DNA of 11,390 nucleotides from Nitrospira sp. GTDB lineage: Bacteria; Nitrospirota; Nitrospiria; Nitrospirales; Nitrospiraceae. Within the stretch, counting starts at the first letter, position 1. Each line of letters starts with the position of its first letter. The notes below the pieces were generated by a model. The model saw only the letters and a program-made list of their open reading frames with translations, was not told where the DNA came from and did no database searches. The DNA lies in assembly GCA_005116795.1 (NCBI GenBank), contig SWDL01000225.1, forward strand, positions 1 to 11,390. Reading direction: 5' to 3'. The translations under genes were made by a program, and so were the position numbers. This document shows, in pieces, positions 1-6,884 of the stretch.

Positions 1-1302
1 CGATCTCTTGGCCCGTTCCAGGGCCTTCAGCAGCAAATCCTTCTCAATTCCGCTGATGAGCGCTTCCAAGTCCAATCCGTCCGGCGGCAGGTCGGACGGG
101 GCCACCGGCGTACTCGAGGCTGAGACGGAGCCGTGACGATTCAACCATCCGCCGAGTTCCTCTCCACCGATGGTCGTCCCATTCGTGAACGCGACAGCCC
201 GCTCGATCAGGTTCTCCAACTCGCGTACGTTCCCCCGCCACTCATGCTCGATCAGGAGCCGCAAGGCTTCCTGCGTCAGGGTCGGCGTGGGCTTGCCGTT
301 CGCCTTGGCGAACTTCTCCAGAAAATGCTGGGCCAGCAACGGAATGTCCCCCGAGCGCACCCGCAGCGGCGGAAGATGGATGGGAATCACGTCCAGGCGG
401 TAGAAGAGATCTTCACGGAAGGACCCATCCGCCACCGCCTTTTCCAACTCCTTGTTCGTCGCCGCCACGATCCGGACGTCGACTTTCACGTCACGGGTGC
501 CGCCGACCCGTCGGAACTCGCGCTCCTGAATGACCCGCAGCAACTTCACCTGCATCGCCGGCGTGGTGTCGGCGATTTCATCGAGGAAGATCGTGCCGCC
601 GCCGGCCACCTCGAACAACCCGGCCTTATTGCACACCGCGCCCGTAAACGACCCCTTCATGTGGCCGAAGAGTTCACTCTCCAGCAGGGTTTCCGGCAGC
701 GCGCTGCAATTGATCGCCACAAAGGGGAACTGGCTGCGGCAACTGTGGTAGTGGATGGCCCGCGCCACGAGTTCCTTGCCGGTCCCGCTTTCTCCACAGA
801 TCAGGACGTTGCTGCGGGAGTCCGCCACCTTCTTGATCATGTCAAAGACGCGCTGCATCGACTCACTGTGCCCGATCAGTTGGGAAAACGTGGCCTGCCC
901 GGCCAACTCCCGCTTGAGCAGGGTGTTTTCGCTCGACAACCGGCGCTGCTCGAGAGCATTGCGGATGATCAGTTGCACCTCATCGATCTGAAACGGCTTG
1001 GTGACGTAATCGAACGCCCCGCGCTTCATGGCCTCCACGGCGGACTCCGGCGAGGCATAGGCGGTCATCATCAGCACGACGGTGCCGGGGGACGCGTCCT
1101 TCACGGCCTTCAGAACGTCCAGCCCGTCGATGGTGGGCATCCTGAGGTCGGTGATGACCAGGTCGAAAATATCCTTCTGAATGTGGCCGATCGCCTCCTC
1201 GCCGTCCGCGGCCTCCGTGACCGCATATCCCGCCCGCGTCAACATGATGGCGAGGACATCCCGCATGCTCTTTTCGTCGTCAACGATCAGAATCTTTTCC
1301 AT
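1..1302 (-). CDS. pilR: PilR-like sigma-54-dependent response regulator (NtrC family), 3' end cut by window edge
   Basis: A two-component response regulator that activates sigma-54 promoters, most likely for type IV pilin genes since it directly follows a PilS-type kinase. The frame opens at an ATG at 1302 and stays open to base 1 (434 codons). Receiver domain, residues 1-120: acidic D8/D9, phospho-acceptor D52 (in TDLRMP), K near 104 (TKPF). AAA+ domain, about 145-380: Walker A GESGTGKE at 170-177, sigma-54 contact loop GSFTGA at 217-222, Walker B FLDE at 239-242, and FREDLFYRL near 295-303. The end falls in the first helix of the Fis-type DNA-binding domain, so roughly 20-40 residues are missing. 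The ATG has a good AGGGAG ribosome-binding site and overlaps the kinase stop by 16 bases, which suggests translational coupling. The family call is very safe; the name PilR rests on the neighbours. Confidence 0.93.
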   Translation of the reverse strand, partial: MEKILIVDDEKSMRDVLAIMLTRAGYAVTEAADGEEAIGHIQKDIFDLVITDLRMPTIDGLDVLKAVKDASPGTVVLMMTAYASPESAVEAMKRGAFDYVTKPFQIDEVQLIIRNALEQRRLSSENTLLKRELAGQATFSQLIGHSESMQRVFDMIKKVADSRSNVLICGESGTGKELVARAIHYHSCRSQFPFVAINCSALPETLLESELFGHMKGSFTGAVCNKAGLFEVAGGGTIFLDEIADTTPAMQVKLLRVIQEREFRRVGGTRDVKVDVRIVAATNKELEKAVADGSFREDLFYRLDVIPIHLPPLRVRSGDIPLLAQHFLEKFAKANGKPTPTLTQEALRLLIEHEWRGNVRELENLIERAVAFTNGTTIGGEELGGWLNRHGSVSASSTPVAPSDLPPDGLDLEALISGIEKDLLLKALERAKRS

Positions 1303-2972
1303 GGCTCCCTACCTTCATGCCAGAGGCGTGGTCCCGCGTCCGCCGACACCGGGAGGCACACCACGAAACAGGACCCCTTCCCCTCTTCGCTCTCCACTCG
1401 GATCCATCCGCCGTGCAGATCGACAATGCGATGTACGGCCGCGAGGCCGAGACCGGACCCCGTCCGCTTCGTCGTAAAAAACGGCAGGAAAATCTTGTCG
1501 AGGTCCTGCTTGCGAATGCCCTCACCCGTATCGCGAAATTCAATTTCCACGACCTGGCCGCTGTTCTTGCCCGATCCCACCGTGCGCGTGCCCGTCGTCA
1601 TCCGCAATTCTCCGCCGGTCGGCATGGCGTCAAAGGCGTTGACCGCCAAATTCCACACCACCTGCTTCAATTGATCCGGATCCACCTCGGCCATCGTCTT
1701 CTGCTGAGCCGGTGTGGCCGTCAGCGTGATCCCTTTCCGGTGCTGGACCTCGTGACGGATGAGGTCCAGCGTCTCGGCCAACAGGGCATTGACGTCGCAC
1801 TCTTTGAGATGGAGCGCCGGCGGTCGCGCATAGAGCAGAAATTCCGTGACGATGGCATCCAGTCGCTTTGCTTCCCGCGTCGCGATGTCCATCAGCCGGG
1901 CGTTCGTTTCCTCCAGGGTCAGGTCCTTGCGCAGCATCTGCATGGCGCCGGCCAGCGCCGCCAACGGATTCCGGATCTCGTGAGCCATGCCGGCCGACAT
2001 TTCACCCAGCGACGCCAGCCACTCCCGGCGACGCATCTCCTCTTCCAGGTCGCGAATCTGCGTCAGGTCTTTGAAGATGCCGACCAGCCCCGTCCGCAGA
2101 CCATTTTCCGTCAGCGCCGCGAGCGTCATCCCCACCACAAGCCGGCTGCCGTCCGCACGACGACCCTCCGCCTCAAACCGGTGCGGAAGCGACACCGTAC
2201 TCGGATCGGCGCCGATGACCCGCCCATCCGGCCACTGGAACACCTCCCACCAGAGACGCGAGCGCGCCGTCTCCATACTGACGCCGGTGGCGTCCTGGGC
2301 GGCCCGATTGAACGCCGTGATACGCCCCTCGGCGTCGGTCGTGAAGAGCCCGCTGCTCACGCTCTGCACGATGTTCTCGTGAAAGGCCTGCAGACGACTG
2401 AGCCCTTCTTCCGTCTTGATCAACGACTGGCCGGCGCGCTTGAGTTGCTCCGCCACGGTCCCGCCCATGAAGCCCACGACCACCAGCGCCAGGCCGTGGA
2501 CACCGAACGTATACAGCGCTTCCGATTCCAACAACCCGCTGTAGGGCACCCAGACCAGGACACTGGCTGGTCCATACAGTTGCGCCACCGTCACTCCCCC
2601 CAGCAACAAGACCGTCGTGGCGGCCGCGCTGACCCCGCCCGTTCGACGCAGCAGCAGACTCGCGAAACTCACCGACACGATATACAGCAGCGAGAACGGG
2701 CTGGCGATCCCGCCGGTGCGCGCCACCAGCACGGTCTCCATCAGCACATCGACGCCGATCTGAACGGACGCCAATCTCACCTGACGGTTCGGCGTCGTCA
2801 TCCGCCGCATCAACAGCAGATACGCCACGGTCAGCGCGTAGGTGAGCCCGCCCAGGACGACAAAGATCGGGTGCGGGGTCCCCCGACCGCCCGGCAGGAC
2901 CATCGTCACGCCCAGGAGCAGCGTGACCATGACGGCTCTCACCCCGATCAACCAATAGAGCGTGTGCGTCAC
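1287..2972 (-). CDS. pilS: PilS-like membrane sensor histidine kinase
   Basis: A 561-residue sensor kinase, the likely partner of the adjacent regulator. The N-terminal 175 residues hold about six membrane helices (near 8-27, 35-55, 68-85, 88-108, 113-132, 152-171) with no large periplasmic domain, as in PilS kinases. A short linker leads to a PAS domain (about 195-305, with FTTDAEGRITAFNRAA). The HisKA domain has phospho-acceptor H331 in AHEIRNPL. The ATPase domain has N box NLAVNAFDAM (441-450), G1 DTGEGI (481-486), an F box near FLPFFTT, and G2 GSGLGL (505-510), so it should be active. The start is GTG at 2972: the in-frame TGA of the preceding pilC gene lies only 9 bases upstream, so no longer start is possible in this frame. 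The next Met is residue 15, inside the first helix, making GTG the better choice. It is co-transcribed with pilC and pilR. Confidence 0.93.
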   Translation of the reverse strand: MTHTLYWLIGVRAVMVTLLLGVTMVLPGGRGTPHPIFVVLGGLTYALTVAYLLLMRRMTTPNRQVRLASVQIGVDVLMETVLVARTGGIASPFSLLYIVSVSFASLLLRRTGGVSAAATTVLLLGGVTVAQLYGPASVLVWVPYSGLLESEALYTFGVHGLALVVVGFMGGTVAEQLKRAGQSLIKTEEGLSRLQAFHENIVQSVSSGLFTTDAEGRITAFNRAAQDATGVSMETARSRLWWEVFQWPDGRVIGADPSTVSLPHRFEAEGRRADGSRLVVGMTLAALTENGLRTGLVGIFKDLTQIRDLEEEMRRREWLASLGEMSAGMAHEIRNPLAALAGAMQMLRKDLTLEETNARLMDIATREAKRLDAIVTEFLLYARPPALHLKECDVNALLAETLDLIRHEVQHRKGITLTATPAQQKTMAEVDPDQLKQVVWNLAVNAFDAMPTGGELRMTTGTRTVGSGKNSGQVVEIEFRDTGEGIRKQDLDKIFLPFFTTKRTGSGLGLAAVHRIVDLHGGWIRVESEEGKGSCFVVCLPVSADAGPRLWHEGREPWKRF

Positions 2973-2981
2973 GGAGGCGTC

Positions 2982-4199
2982 TCAATTGATGACCGAGGCC
3001 AATTTGAAGATCGGCAGATACATCGCAATGACGATGAACCCGATGACGGTGCCGAGAAACACCATCATGACCGGCTCCAGCAACGAGGTCAGCGCGGCCA
3101 CCGCCACATCCACCTCGTCGTCGTAGAAGTCGGCGATCTTGCCGAGCATCACATCCAGCGCGCCGGTGGTCTCTCCCACGGAAATCATGTGCGTGACCAT
3201 GGGCGGAAACACCCGGCTCTGTTCGAGCGGCGCCGCCACGGTTTTTCCCTCGCTGATGCTCTGGCGCGCGTCGAGAATGGCCAGCTCGACGATCTTATTC
3301 CCCGCCGTGCGTGACGTGATCGCCAGCCCGTCAAGAATCGGCACACCGCTGGAGATCAACGTGCCGAGCGTGCGCGTGAACTTGGCGACTGCCGCCTTGC
3401 GCAACAGGTCACCGAAGACGGGAGTTTTCAGCATGAACTTGTCGAGTGCCAGCCGGCCCTTCTCGGTCGCGTAGTAGCGTTTGAGGGCATAGACCGCGCC
3501 GAGGGCCGCGATCACCATATAGACGACGTTGGCTTGCATGAAGTTACTGAGATCGATGACCAATTGGGTGGGGCCCGGCAACCCGGCCTTCCCGCCGGAC
3601 ATCTCGGCAAACATGCGCGCAAACACCGGGATGACCCAGATCATCAGCACCGTGATGACGATGACGGCCACGGAGATGATCGCCGCAGGGTAGATCATGG
3701 CCCCCTTGATCTGATTCTTGAGCTTCATGGCCTTTTCGATGTGCTTGGCCAAGCGGGTGAGAATCGCGTCGAGCTGGCCGCTGGCCTCACCGGCCTGCAC
3801 CAGGTTGACATAGAGTTCATCGAACACCTTGGGGTGCTTGCGCAGACCCTCGGCCAATGTCGTACCGGCCTCGACCTCGAAGCGCACCTCACCGACCGTC
3901 TTGCCGAAGTGCTTATTCTCGGACTGGGACGACAGGATTTCGAGGCATTGAATCAGCGGAAGCCCGGCACTGATCATGGTGCCGAATTGCCGCGTGAACA
4001 CCACGATGTCCTTGTCCTTGACGCCGCTCCCCAGCGCGACATCCCACCAGGCCTTCCCCCCCTCTTTTTGTTTGAGGCTCGTGACGGTCAACCGTTGCTT
4101 CTTGAGCTGACCCATCGCCTCGTCGCGGGTCTTGGCGGCGAGCTCTCCTTTTTTCACGACCCCTTGCCCGGTTCGGGCCACGTAGACATAGGTACTCAT
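2982..4199 (-). CDS. pilC: Type IV pilus inner-membrane platform protein PilC (T2SSF family)
   Basis: PilC is the polytopic inner-membrane protein on which the PilB and PilT ATPases act during pilus extension and retraction. The 405-residue length is normal for the family. The N-terminal part resembles the usual short leader (MSTYVYVARTGQG...). Two T2SSF repeats follow (about 64-190 and 268-395). Each starts with a matching motif, FTRQFGTMISAGLPL (68-82) and FTRTLGTLISSGVPI (274-288), and each holds a GE(A/T)(S/T)G(Q/A)LD motif (137-144, 342-349). Membrane helices lie near 172-192, 222-240 and 374-396. The ATG at 4199 has a GGAGAG ribosome-binding site six bases upstream. pilS starts 9 bases after its stop. 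No pilB or pilT lies directly upstream; pgsA is there instead, 250 bases away. Confidence 0.96.
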   Translation of the reverse strand: MSTYVYVARTGQGVVKKGELAAKTRDEAMGQLKKQRLTVTSLKQKEGGKAWWDVALGSGVKDKDIVVFTRQFGTMISAGLPLIQCLEILSSQSENKHFGKTVGEVRFEVEAGTTLAEGLRKHPKVFDELYVNLVQAGEASGQLDAILTRLAKHIEKAMKLKNQIKGAMIYPAAIISVAVIVITVLMIWVIPVFARMFAEMSGGKAGLPGPTQLVIDLSNFMQANVVYMVIAALGAVYALKRYYATEKGRLALDKFMLKTPVFGDLLRKAAVAKFTRTLGTLISSGVPILDGLAITSRTAGNKIVELAILDARQSISEGKTVAAPLEQSRVFPPMVTHMISVGETTGALDVMLGKIADFYDDEVDVAVAALTSLLEPVMMVFLGTVIGFIVIAMYLPIFKLASVIN

Positions 4200-4283
4200 T
4201 CGGTTCTCTCCGAGCCTCCCACCATGAAAAATACAGGCGATGCTGCGCGTCGAAGGTCAGGCCGTTTTCAGTCGAACACCGCC

Positions 4284-4303
4284 GGAAGCCAAATTCTGGC
4301 TCC
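4284..4303 (-). other. Hairpin in the pilC mRNA leader
   Basis: On the minus strand GGAGCCA (4297-4303) pairs with TGGCTTCC (4284-4291): seven base pairs, one bulged T, loop GAATT. It lies in the predicted pilC leader about 85 bases before the start codon. No T run follows, so it is not an intrinsic terminator. It may affect leader stability or be incidental. Confidence 0.3.
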
Positions 4304-4354
4304 TGGGAAAAACTTGCTTTGTTGTTCAAGGGGTTACACTGGGGTGACAAAAAA

Positions 4355-4383
4355 AGTCTAGAAGACAGTCGGAGGGTTGTCAA
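4355..4383 (-). promoter_or_regulatory. Sigma-70 type promoter for pilCSR
   Basis: Reading the minus strand, a perfect -35 TTGACA (4378-4383) is followed after a 17-base spacer by -10 TAGACT (4355-4360, 4 of 6 matches). An A/T-rich stretch lies just upstream of the -35. The likely start is the G at 4348 after a run of six T, giving a leader of about 150 bases before pilC. Inferred from consensus only. Confidence 0.6.
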
Positions 4384-4449
4384 ATTTATTCCACTTCTTC
4401 GGAAGCTGTTGTTTCAGGCGGAGTTAGGGAGACAAAAATTGTTCGGGGA

Positions 4450-4986
4450 TCAGCTCTCCGAGAGCGAGGCCTGGGTCACGCCGCGATAAAGGTACTGCAA
4501 GCCCGAGAACAGGGTCAGGCCGGCCATCGGATAGAGGAGCCACTCCAACGATCGCAGGTCCGACTGCGAGGCGGAGAAGAGCAGGAGCAGGACCACATAG
4601 GCGAGCTGGAGCACCGTGGTGGCCTTGCCCCAAACGGTCGGGGTGATGTCGAGCCGCAGATCGGTCAGCTTCGCCAGCAGCGTCCCCACGAGGAGGATCA
4701 GATCGCGACTCACCACCAGGATGGCCACCCACAACGGGACCAGATGGATCATCGCCAGGGTGGCGAAACTGGCGATCAAGAGAAGCTTGTCGGCCAGGGG
4801 ATCGAGATAGGCTCCCAGCTTCGTGCGTTGATTGGCCATCCGGGCGATGGTGCCGTCCAGCGCGTCCGTGATGCCGGCCAGGATGATCACCCCCAAGGCA
4901 TAGTTATGCTGCTCATGGAGCAGCAATCCGATGAACAGCGGAATGAGCAGGATGCGCAAGATGGTGAGACTATTGGGGAGATTCAT
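4450..4986 (-). CDS. pgsA: CDP-diacylglycerol--glycerol-3-phosphate 3-phosphatidyltransferase
   Basis: PgsA makes phosphatidylglycerol phosphate from CDP-diacylglycerol and sn-glycerol 3-phosphate in the inner membrane, the committed step to phosphatidylglycerol and cardiolipin. The 178-residue protein has the full CDP-alcohol phosphotransferase signature with exact spacing: D41, D44-G45, A48-R49, G58, D62 and D66. The start MNLPNSLTILR is typical of PgsA. Several hydrophobic helices follow (about 8-40, 70-90, 92-112, 120-145, 150-172). The ATG at 4986 has no recognisable ribosome-binding site, and the best promoter would begin the transcript only about 8 bases upstream. The gene is divergent from the unknown gene at 5105 and could read through toward pilC. 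Confidence 0.95.
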   Translation of the reverse strand: MNLPNSLTILRILLIPLFIGLLLHEQHNYALGVIILAGITDALDGTIARMANQRTKLGAYLDPLADKLLLIASFATLAMIHLVPLWVAILVVSRDLILLVGTLLAKLTDLRLDITPTVWGKATTVLQLAYVVLLLLFSASQSDLRSLEWLLYPMAGLTLFSGLQYLYRGVTQASLSES

Positions 4987-5000
4987 ACGGCGGGGTGGCC

Positions 5001-5031
5001 ATTATAGGCGAGGCATCGGAGACCTTGTCAA
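5001..5031 (-). promoter_or_regulatory. Promoter for pgsA, overlapping a divergent promoter
   Basis: On the minus strand, TTGACA (5026-5031) and TATAAT (5001-5006) are both perfect hexamers but lie 19 bases apart, longer than the ideal 17. Transcription should begin near 4994, about 8 bases before the pgsA ATG. The -35 overlaps the -35 of the opposite promoter by five bases. Confidence 0.5.
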
Positions 5032-5054
5032 CTTCCAGGCTCCCCCCGTATAAT
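5025..5054 (+). promoter_or_regulatory. Promoter for the small gene at 5105
   Basis: TTGTCA (5025-5030), an 18-base spacer and a perfect TATAAT (5049-5054). The start would be near 5061, leaving a leader of about 45 bases before the ATG at 5105. The -35 is shared with the pgsA promoter on the other strand. Confidence 0.55.
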
Positions 5055-5104
5055 CCCCGCCCGACATCCGCACACAACCCCGGCGTCCTATTGACGAGCC
5101 GCTC

Positions 5105-5416
5105 ATGAGTTCATTGCCGCTCTCCCTGAAGAAAGACGGTCTCGTCGAACGGCATCAGATCGAGGGCACCGATCCCAGCGATCGGTCCTTCAACCGCGCG
5201 ATCATGGTCAACCGCACGACCCAGGGGTATGCCGGGCGGGTCATGTATGAGTCGCTGACGGTGGAGGGACAGGCAGCCCCGACAGTGGGCGCGGCCGTGG
5301 CCGGCGTCGTGGTCAAACTCAGGGAGTACGGCTTCCGGCAGATGCGGACGCGCGTGAACTTCAAAGGGAAGCGATATCTTGCCGAGAAAGAAACCTGGAT
5401 CGATTACCCCGACTGA
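5105..5416 (+). CDS. Conserved-looking protein of unknown function, 103 residues
   Basis: I do not recognise a family. The 103-residue product has no signal peptide or clear membrane helix; a mildly hydrophobic stretch (GAAVAGVVVKL, about 62-72) is followed by a basic, aromatic C-terminus (FKGKRYLAEKETWIDYPD) that looks like beta strands. It is probably a small soluble cytoplasmic protein. A good promoter stands 50 bases upstream on the same strand and amino-acid use is normal, so I take it as real. The ATG at 5105 lacks a clear ribosome-binding site; only a weak GACGAG precedes it. It is divergent from pgsA and convergent with the toxin-antitoxin pair. Confidence 0.7.
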   Translation: MSSLPLSLKKDGLVERHQIEGTDPSDRSFNRAIMVNRTTQGYAGRVMYESLTVEGQAAPTVGAAVAGVVVKLREYGFRQMRTRVNFKGKRYLAEKETWIDYPD

Positions 5417-5572
5417 TTCAACGCCTCTCTGTTTTTCATTTTCACTTCTTTTCTCTACCGCCGCCCAATCTTTTTTCCCCTGAGGAGTGATGAGATGGGG
5501 GAGCCGGGGCGGCCCCCGAACCTGCGCCATTCGCGACACACCCCCAGCTATCCCACCCTGAGGCTCTGAGAA

Positions 5573-5589
5573 AAGGCTGTCGGCGCCTT
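5573..5589. terminator. Weak bidirectional terminator-like hairpin
   Basis: AAGGC (5573-5577) pairs with GCCTT (5585-5589) around a 7-base loop. T-rich tails follow in both directions (ATTTCTTC on plus, TTCTC on minus), between two convergent genes. The five-pair stem is short, so this is a weak call. It overlaps the toxin stop codon. Confidence 0.3.
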
Positions 5590-5797
5590 ATTTCTTCTCA
5601 CGACTCGACCCGAACTTATGCCGGTCTGGCCGTTGCCAGTACCGGCAGCCTGATTCGGGGAACTCTCGGAGGATCTCTGCTTTCTGGTAGAGCGTTTCAA
5701 CGGTGCGGGGTGCAGCAGCGGGAGTATCTTGCGCGATGAAATCGTGGATGTCGCGCAGCCATCGTTCGGCTTCGACTGTCCAGGTCAGCTCCGCCAT
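5588..5797 (-). CDS. ParE/RelE-type toxin, probably C-terminally truncated
   Basis: The first 55 residues read as a ParE/RelE-superfamily toxin: W6 and E9 in helix 1, then a helical hairpin (ERWLRDIHDFIAQDTPAAA, TVETLYQKAEILREFPESG) and the start of the beta sheet (RYWQRPDRH). In these toxins a strand resembling IRxLLYGHYRIAY and a final strand should follow, for about 95-100 residues. Here the frame turns into HKFGSSREKK and stops at 69 residues. The other two minus-strand frames downstream do not obviously continue the sheet. ParE toxins bind gyrase and RelE toxins cleave mRNA on the ribosome; without the C-terminal strands activity is doubtful. The ATG at 5797 lies inside the antitoxin gene (13-base overlap), the usual coupled arrangement. 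Confidence 0.72.
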   Translation of the reverse strand: MAELTWTVEAERWLRDIHDFIAQDTPAAAPRTVETLYQKAEILREFPESGCRYWQRPDRHKFGSSREKK

Positions 5798-5970
5798 GTC
5801 TTGATGCGGTGTCCCATCTCTTCGTGGCTGACCATCCTCCCTGCATCAGCGTCAGCAAGTCCCCTCTCAACCATCCGCGCAAATGCCAACTCCCGCAGAA
5901 TCTCATCGTACGAGCTGTCGTCTGGTTGGTCCTGAAGAATCTTCGCGATCTGTTCCTTAGCTGAAGGCAT
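5785..5970 (-). CDS. Antitoxin of the ParE/RelE-type toxin
   Basis: A 61-residue, acidic, mostly helical protein (MPSAKEQIAKILQDQPDDSS...). It has the pattern of small antitoxins found before ParE-like toxins: an N-terminal region ending in a PDDSSYDEIL helix, a second helix (ELAFARMVERGLADADAG), then a VSHEEMGHRI tail. I choose the ATG at 5970 because an AGAGGTG ribosome-binding site lies just upstream. An in-frame ATG at 6045 lacks one and falls at the predicted -10. The gene overlaps the toxin start by 13 bases. The antitoxin should neutralise the toxin and often represses its own promoter. It appears intact although its toxin looks shortened. Confidence 0.75.
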   Translation of the reverse strand: MPSAKEQIAKILQDQPDDSSYDEILRELAFARMVERGLADADAGRMVSHEEMGHRIKTWRS

Positions 5971-6044
5971 GGTCACCTCTTTTTGCGGGGCGTCTGGAAT
6001 TTTATGCTTCGGTCGAATGCCGATTCCCAGGCGATATGCCTTCA

Positions 6045-6073
6045 AGAATAACGGGAAGTCCCTTGATTGACAA
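6045..6073 (-). promoter_or_regulatory. Promoter of the toxin-antitoxin pair with palindromic spacer
   Basis: Minus strand: TTGTCA (6068-6073), a 17-base spacer, TATTCT (6045-6050). Transcription would begin near 6038, about 68 bases before the antitoxin ATG. The spacer holds an inverted repeat, GGGAAGTCCC on plus (6053-6062), placed where antitoxin autoregulation would act. By consensus only. Confidence 0.45.
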
Positions 6074-6102
6074 GCGACTGGCGGTTTGCTTTAGGAGTAT
6101 GC

Positions 6103-6160
6103 CCGACGGAGGTCTGGGCCTGAGATGGAGTGAGACCTCTCGGGCACGGGGGTCCGTCGG
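6103..6160. repeat. Nested inverted repeat between the stator gene and the toxin-antitoxin pair
   Basis: CCGACGGA (6103-6110) is repeated inverted as TCCGTCGG (6153-6160), an exact 8-base arm. Inside it GAGGTCT (6109-6115) pairs with AGACCTC (6133-6139). The arms can form a two-part stem structure in RNA from either strand. Its role is unknown. Confidence 0.45.
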
Positions 6161-6190
6161 AAAAAGGAAGCGCTTCCGGGTGTAGCCCGG
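6161..6190 (-). terminator. Possible terminator after the MotB-like gene
   Basis: Reading minus, a CCGGG/CCCGG hairpin (6176-6190) leads into the perfect 12-base palindrome GGAAGCGCTTCC (6166-6177) and then TTTTT (6161-6165). It lies 20-50 bases past the stop of the MotB-like gene. The palindrome can form only a four- or five-pair stem, so termination would be weak. Confidence 0.35.
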
Positions 6191-6209
6191 GGGATTCGGA
6201 GGGAACTCT

Positions 6210-6884
6210 TCAGCCTCGTATCGGGCTGGGTGTGGACGGGCGGAGCCGGATTTTGAAGACGACACGGCGGCTCTTGTCACGATTGGGCGCTGCATGTCCC
6301 TCAAAGATCAAGTCCTGCTTGCCCCGCCCGCTCGCAGACGTCAACTGCTGAAAGCAGCCGGAGATCCGCGGGTGCGCGGCCTGAAGCACCTCCAGCCCCT
6401 TCGTCATCACGCTGAACGACCGCTCCTGGCTGAGCTTCAGATTCAGCCGATCCTCTCCCCGGTCATCGGTATGGCCTTCGATCACGACCGACTCAATGGA
6501 GGGCCTCATTGGGCCGCACCAGACCTCTGCGAAGGCCGGAATCGCCTCCTCTAGAAAGTCTTGCGCGTGGACGGACAGGGTGCTCTTGCCCGTCTCGAAG
6601 TTCAGCAGTTCCTCTGGGATCACGACTCGGAGGATGAGCGGATCTCCTCCCTCGGGCTCCAGGGCCAGCCCCAAGCGCTGGAAATGCTCTCGCAGTATGA
6701 GACGTGGGTCCGGCAGCGCGAGCGCAGCCTTTGGAGGTGGGGGCGTTTCGGCTTCCGACGGTTTGACCATATGGGCGACGAAGAGCAGGATGAAGATGAT
6801 CGCCAGGGACGTCATGAGGTCGGTGACCCCCGCAGTGACGGTCGAGGCCTGCCCTCTTCCCGTCTGTCTGGCAATTCTTCTCAT
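6210..6884 (-). CDS. MotB/OmpA-type peptidoglycan-anchored stator subunit (ZorB-like)
   Basis: A 224-residue protein with one N-terminal membrane helix (about 22-40, LMTSLAIIFILLFVAHMV) and a C-terminal OmpA-type peptidoglycan-binding domain (about 93-217). The helix opens with TDLMTS; D22 sits where MotB and ZorB have the proton-carrying aspartate of the (F/Y)AD(L/M)MT motif. The OmpA domain has the expected FETGKS strand, GHTDDRG (137-143, ligand D140) and NLKLSQERSFSV (148-159, R155), and ends in a basic RRVVFKIRLR strand. A proline-rich linker (PPPPK) follows the helix. Its ATG overlaps the MotA-like stop as ATGA, so the two should be made together as a stator complex. It could also be read as a TolR-like or generic MotB-like protein; the pairing with the neighbour favours ZorB-like. 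Confidence 0.85.
   Translation of the reverse strand: MRRIARQTGRGQASTVTAGVTDLMTSLAIIFILLFVAHMVKPSEAETPPPPKAALALPDPRLILREHFQRLGLALEPEGGDPLILRVVIPEELLNFETGKSTLSVHAQDFLEEAIPAFAEVWCGPMRPSIESVVIEGHTDDRGEDRLNLKLSQERSFSVMTKGLEVLQAAHPRISGCFQQLTSASGRGKQDLIFEGHAAPNRDKSRRVVFKIRLRPSTPSPIRG

Noticed and set aside
133..1674. Very long plus-strand open frame opposite pilR and pilS
   Set aside because: The minus strand carries complete receiver, AAA+ and kinase motifs. The plus-strand product is rich in R, H, G and D with no domain, as expected antisense to a GC-rich gene.
1317..3314. 665-codon plus-strand frame opposite pilS and pilC
   Set aside because: Shadow of real minus-strand genes; low-complexity R/H/Q composition and no recognisable domain.
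4300..4320. Possible sigma-54 promoter, TGGGAAAAACTTGC on plus
   Set aside because: The GG to GC distance is one base short of the required spacing and no plus-strand gene follows.
3534..4361. 275-codon plus-strand frame opposite pilC
   Set aside because: Lies antisense to an unmistakable PilC gene; composition (H, D, G rich) is typical of an antisense shadow.
5417..5587. Additional small gene or terminator in the convergent gap after 5416
   Set aside because: Short pyrimidine-rich and GC-rich stretches are present, including GGGGCGGCCCC, but the T run precedes the hairpin on plus and no credible ORF or ribosome-binding site was seen.
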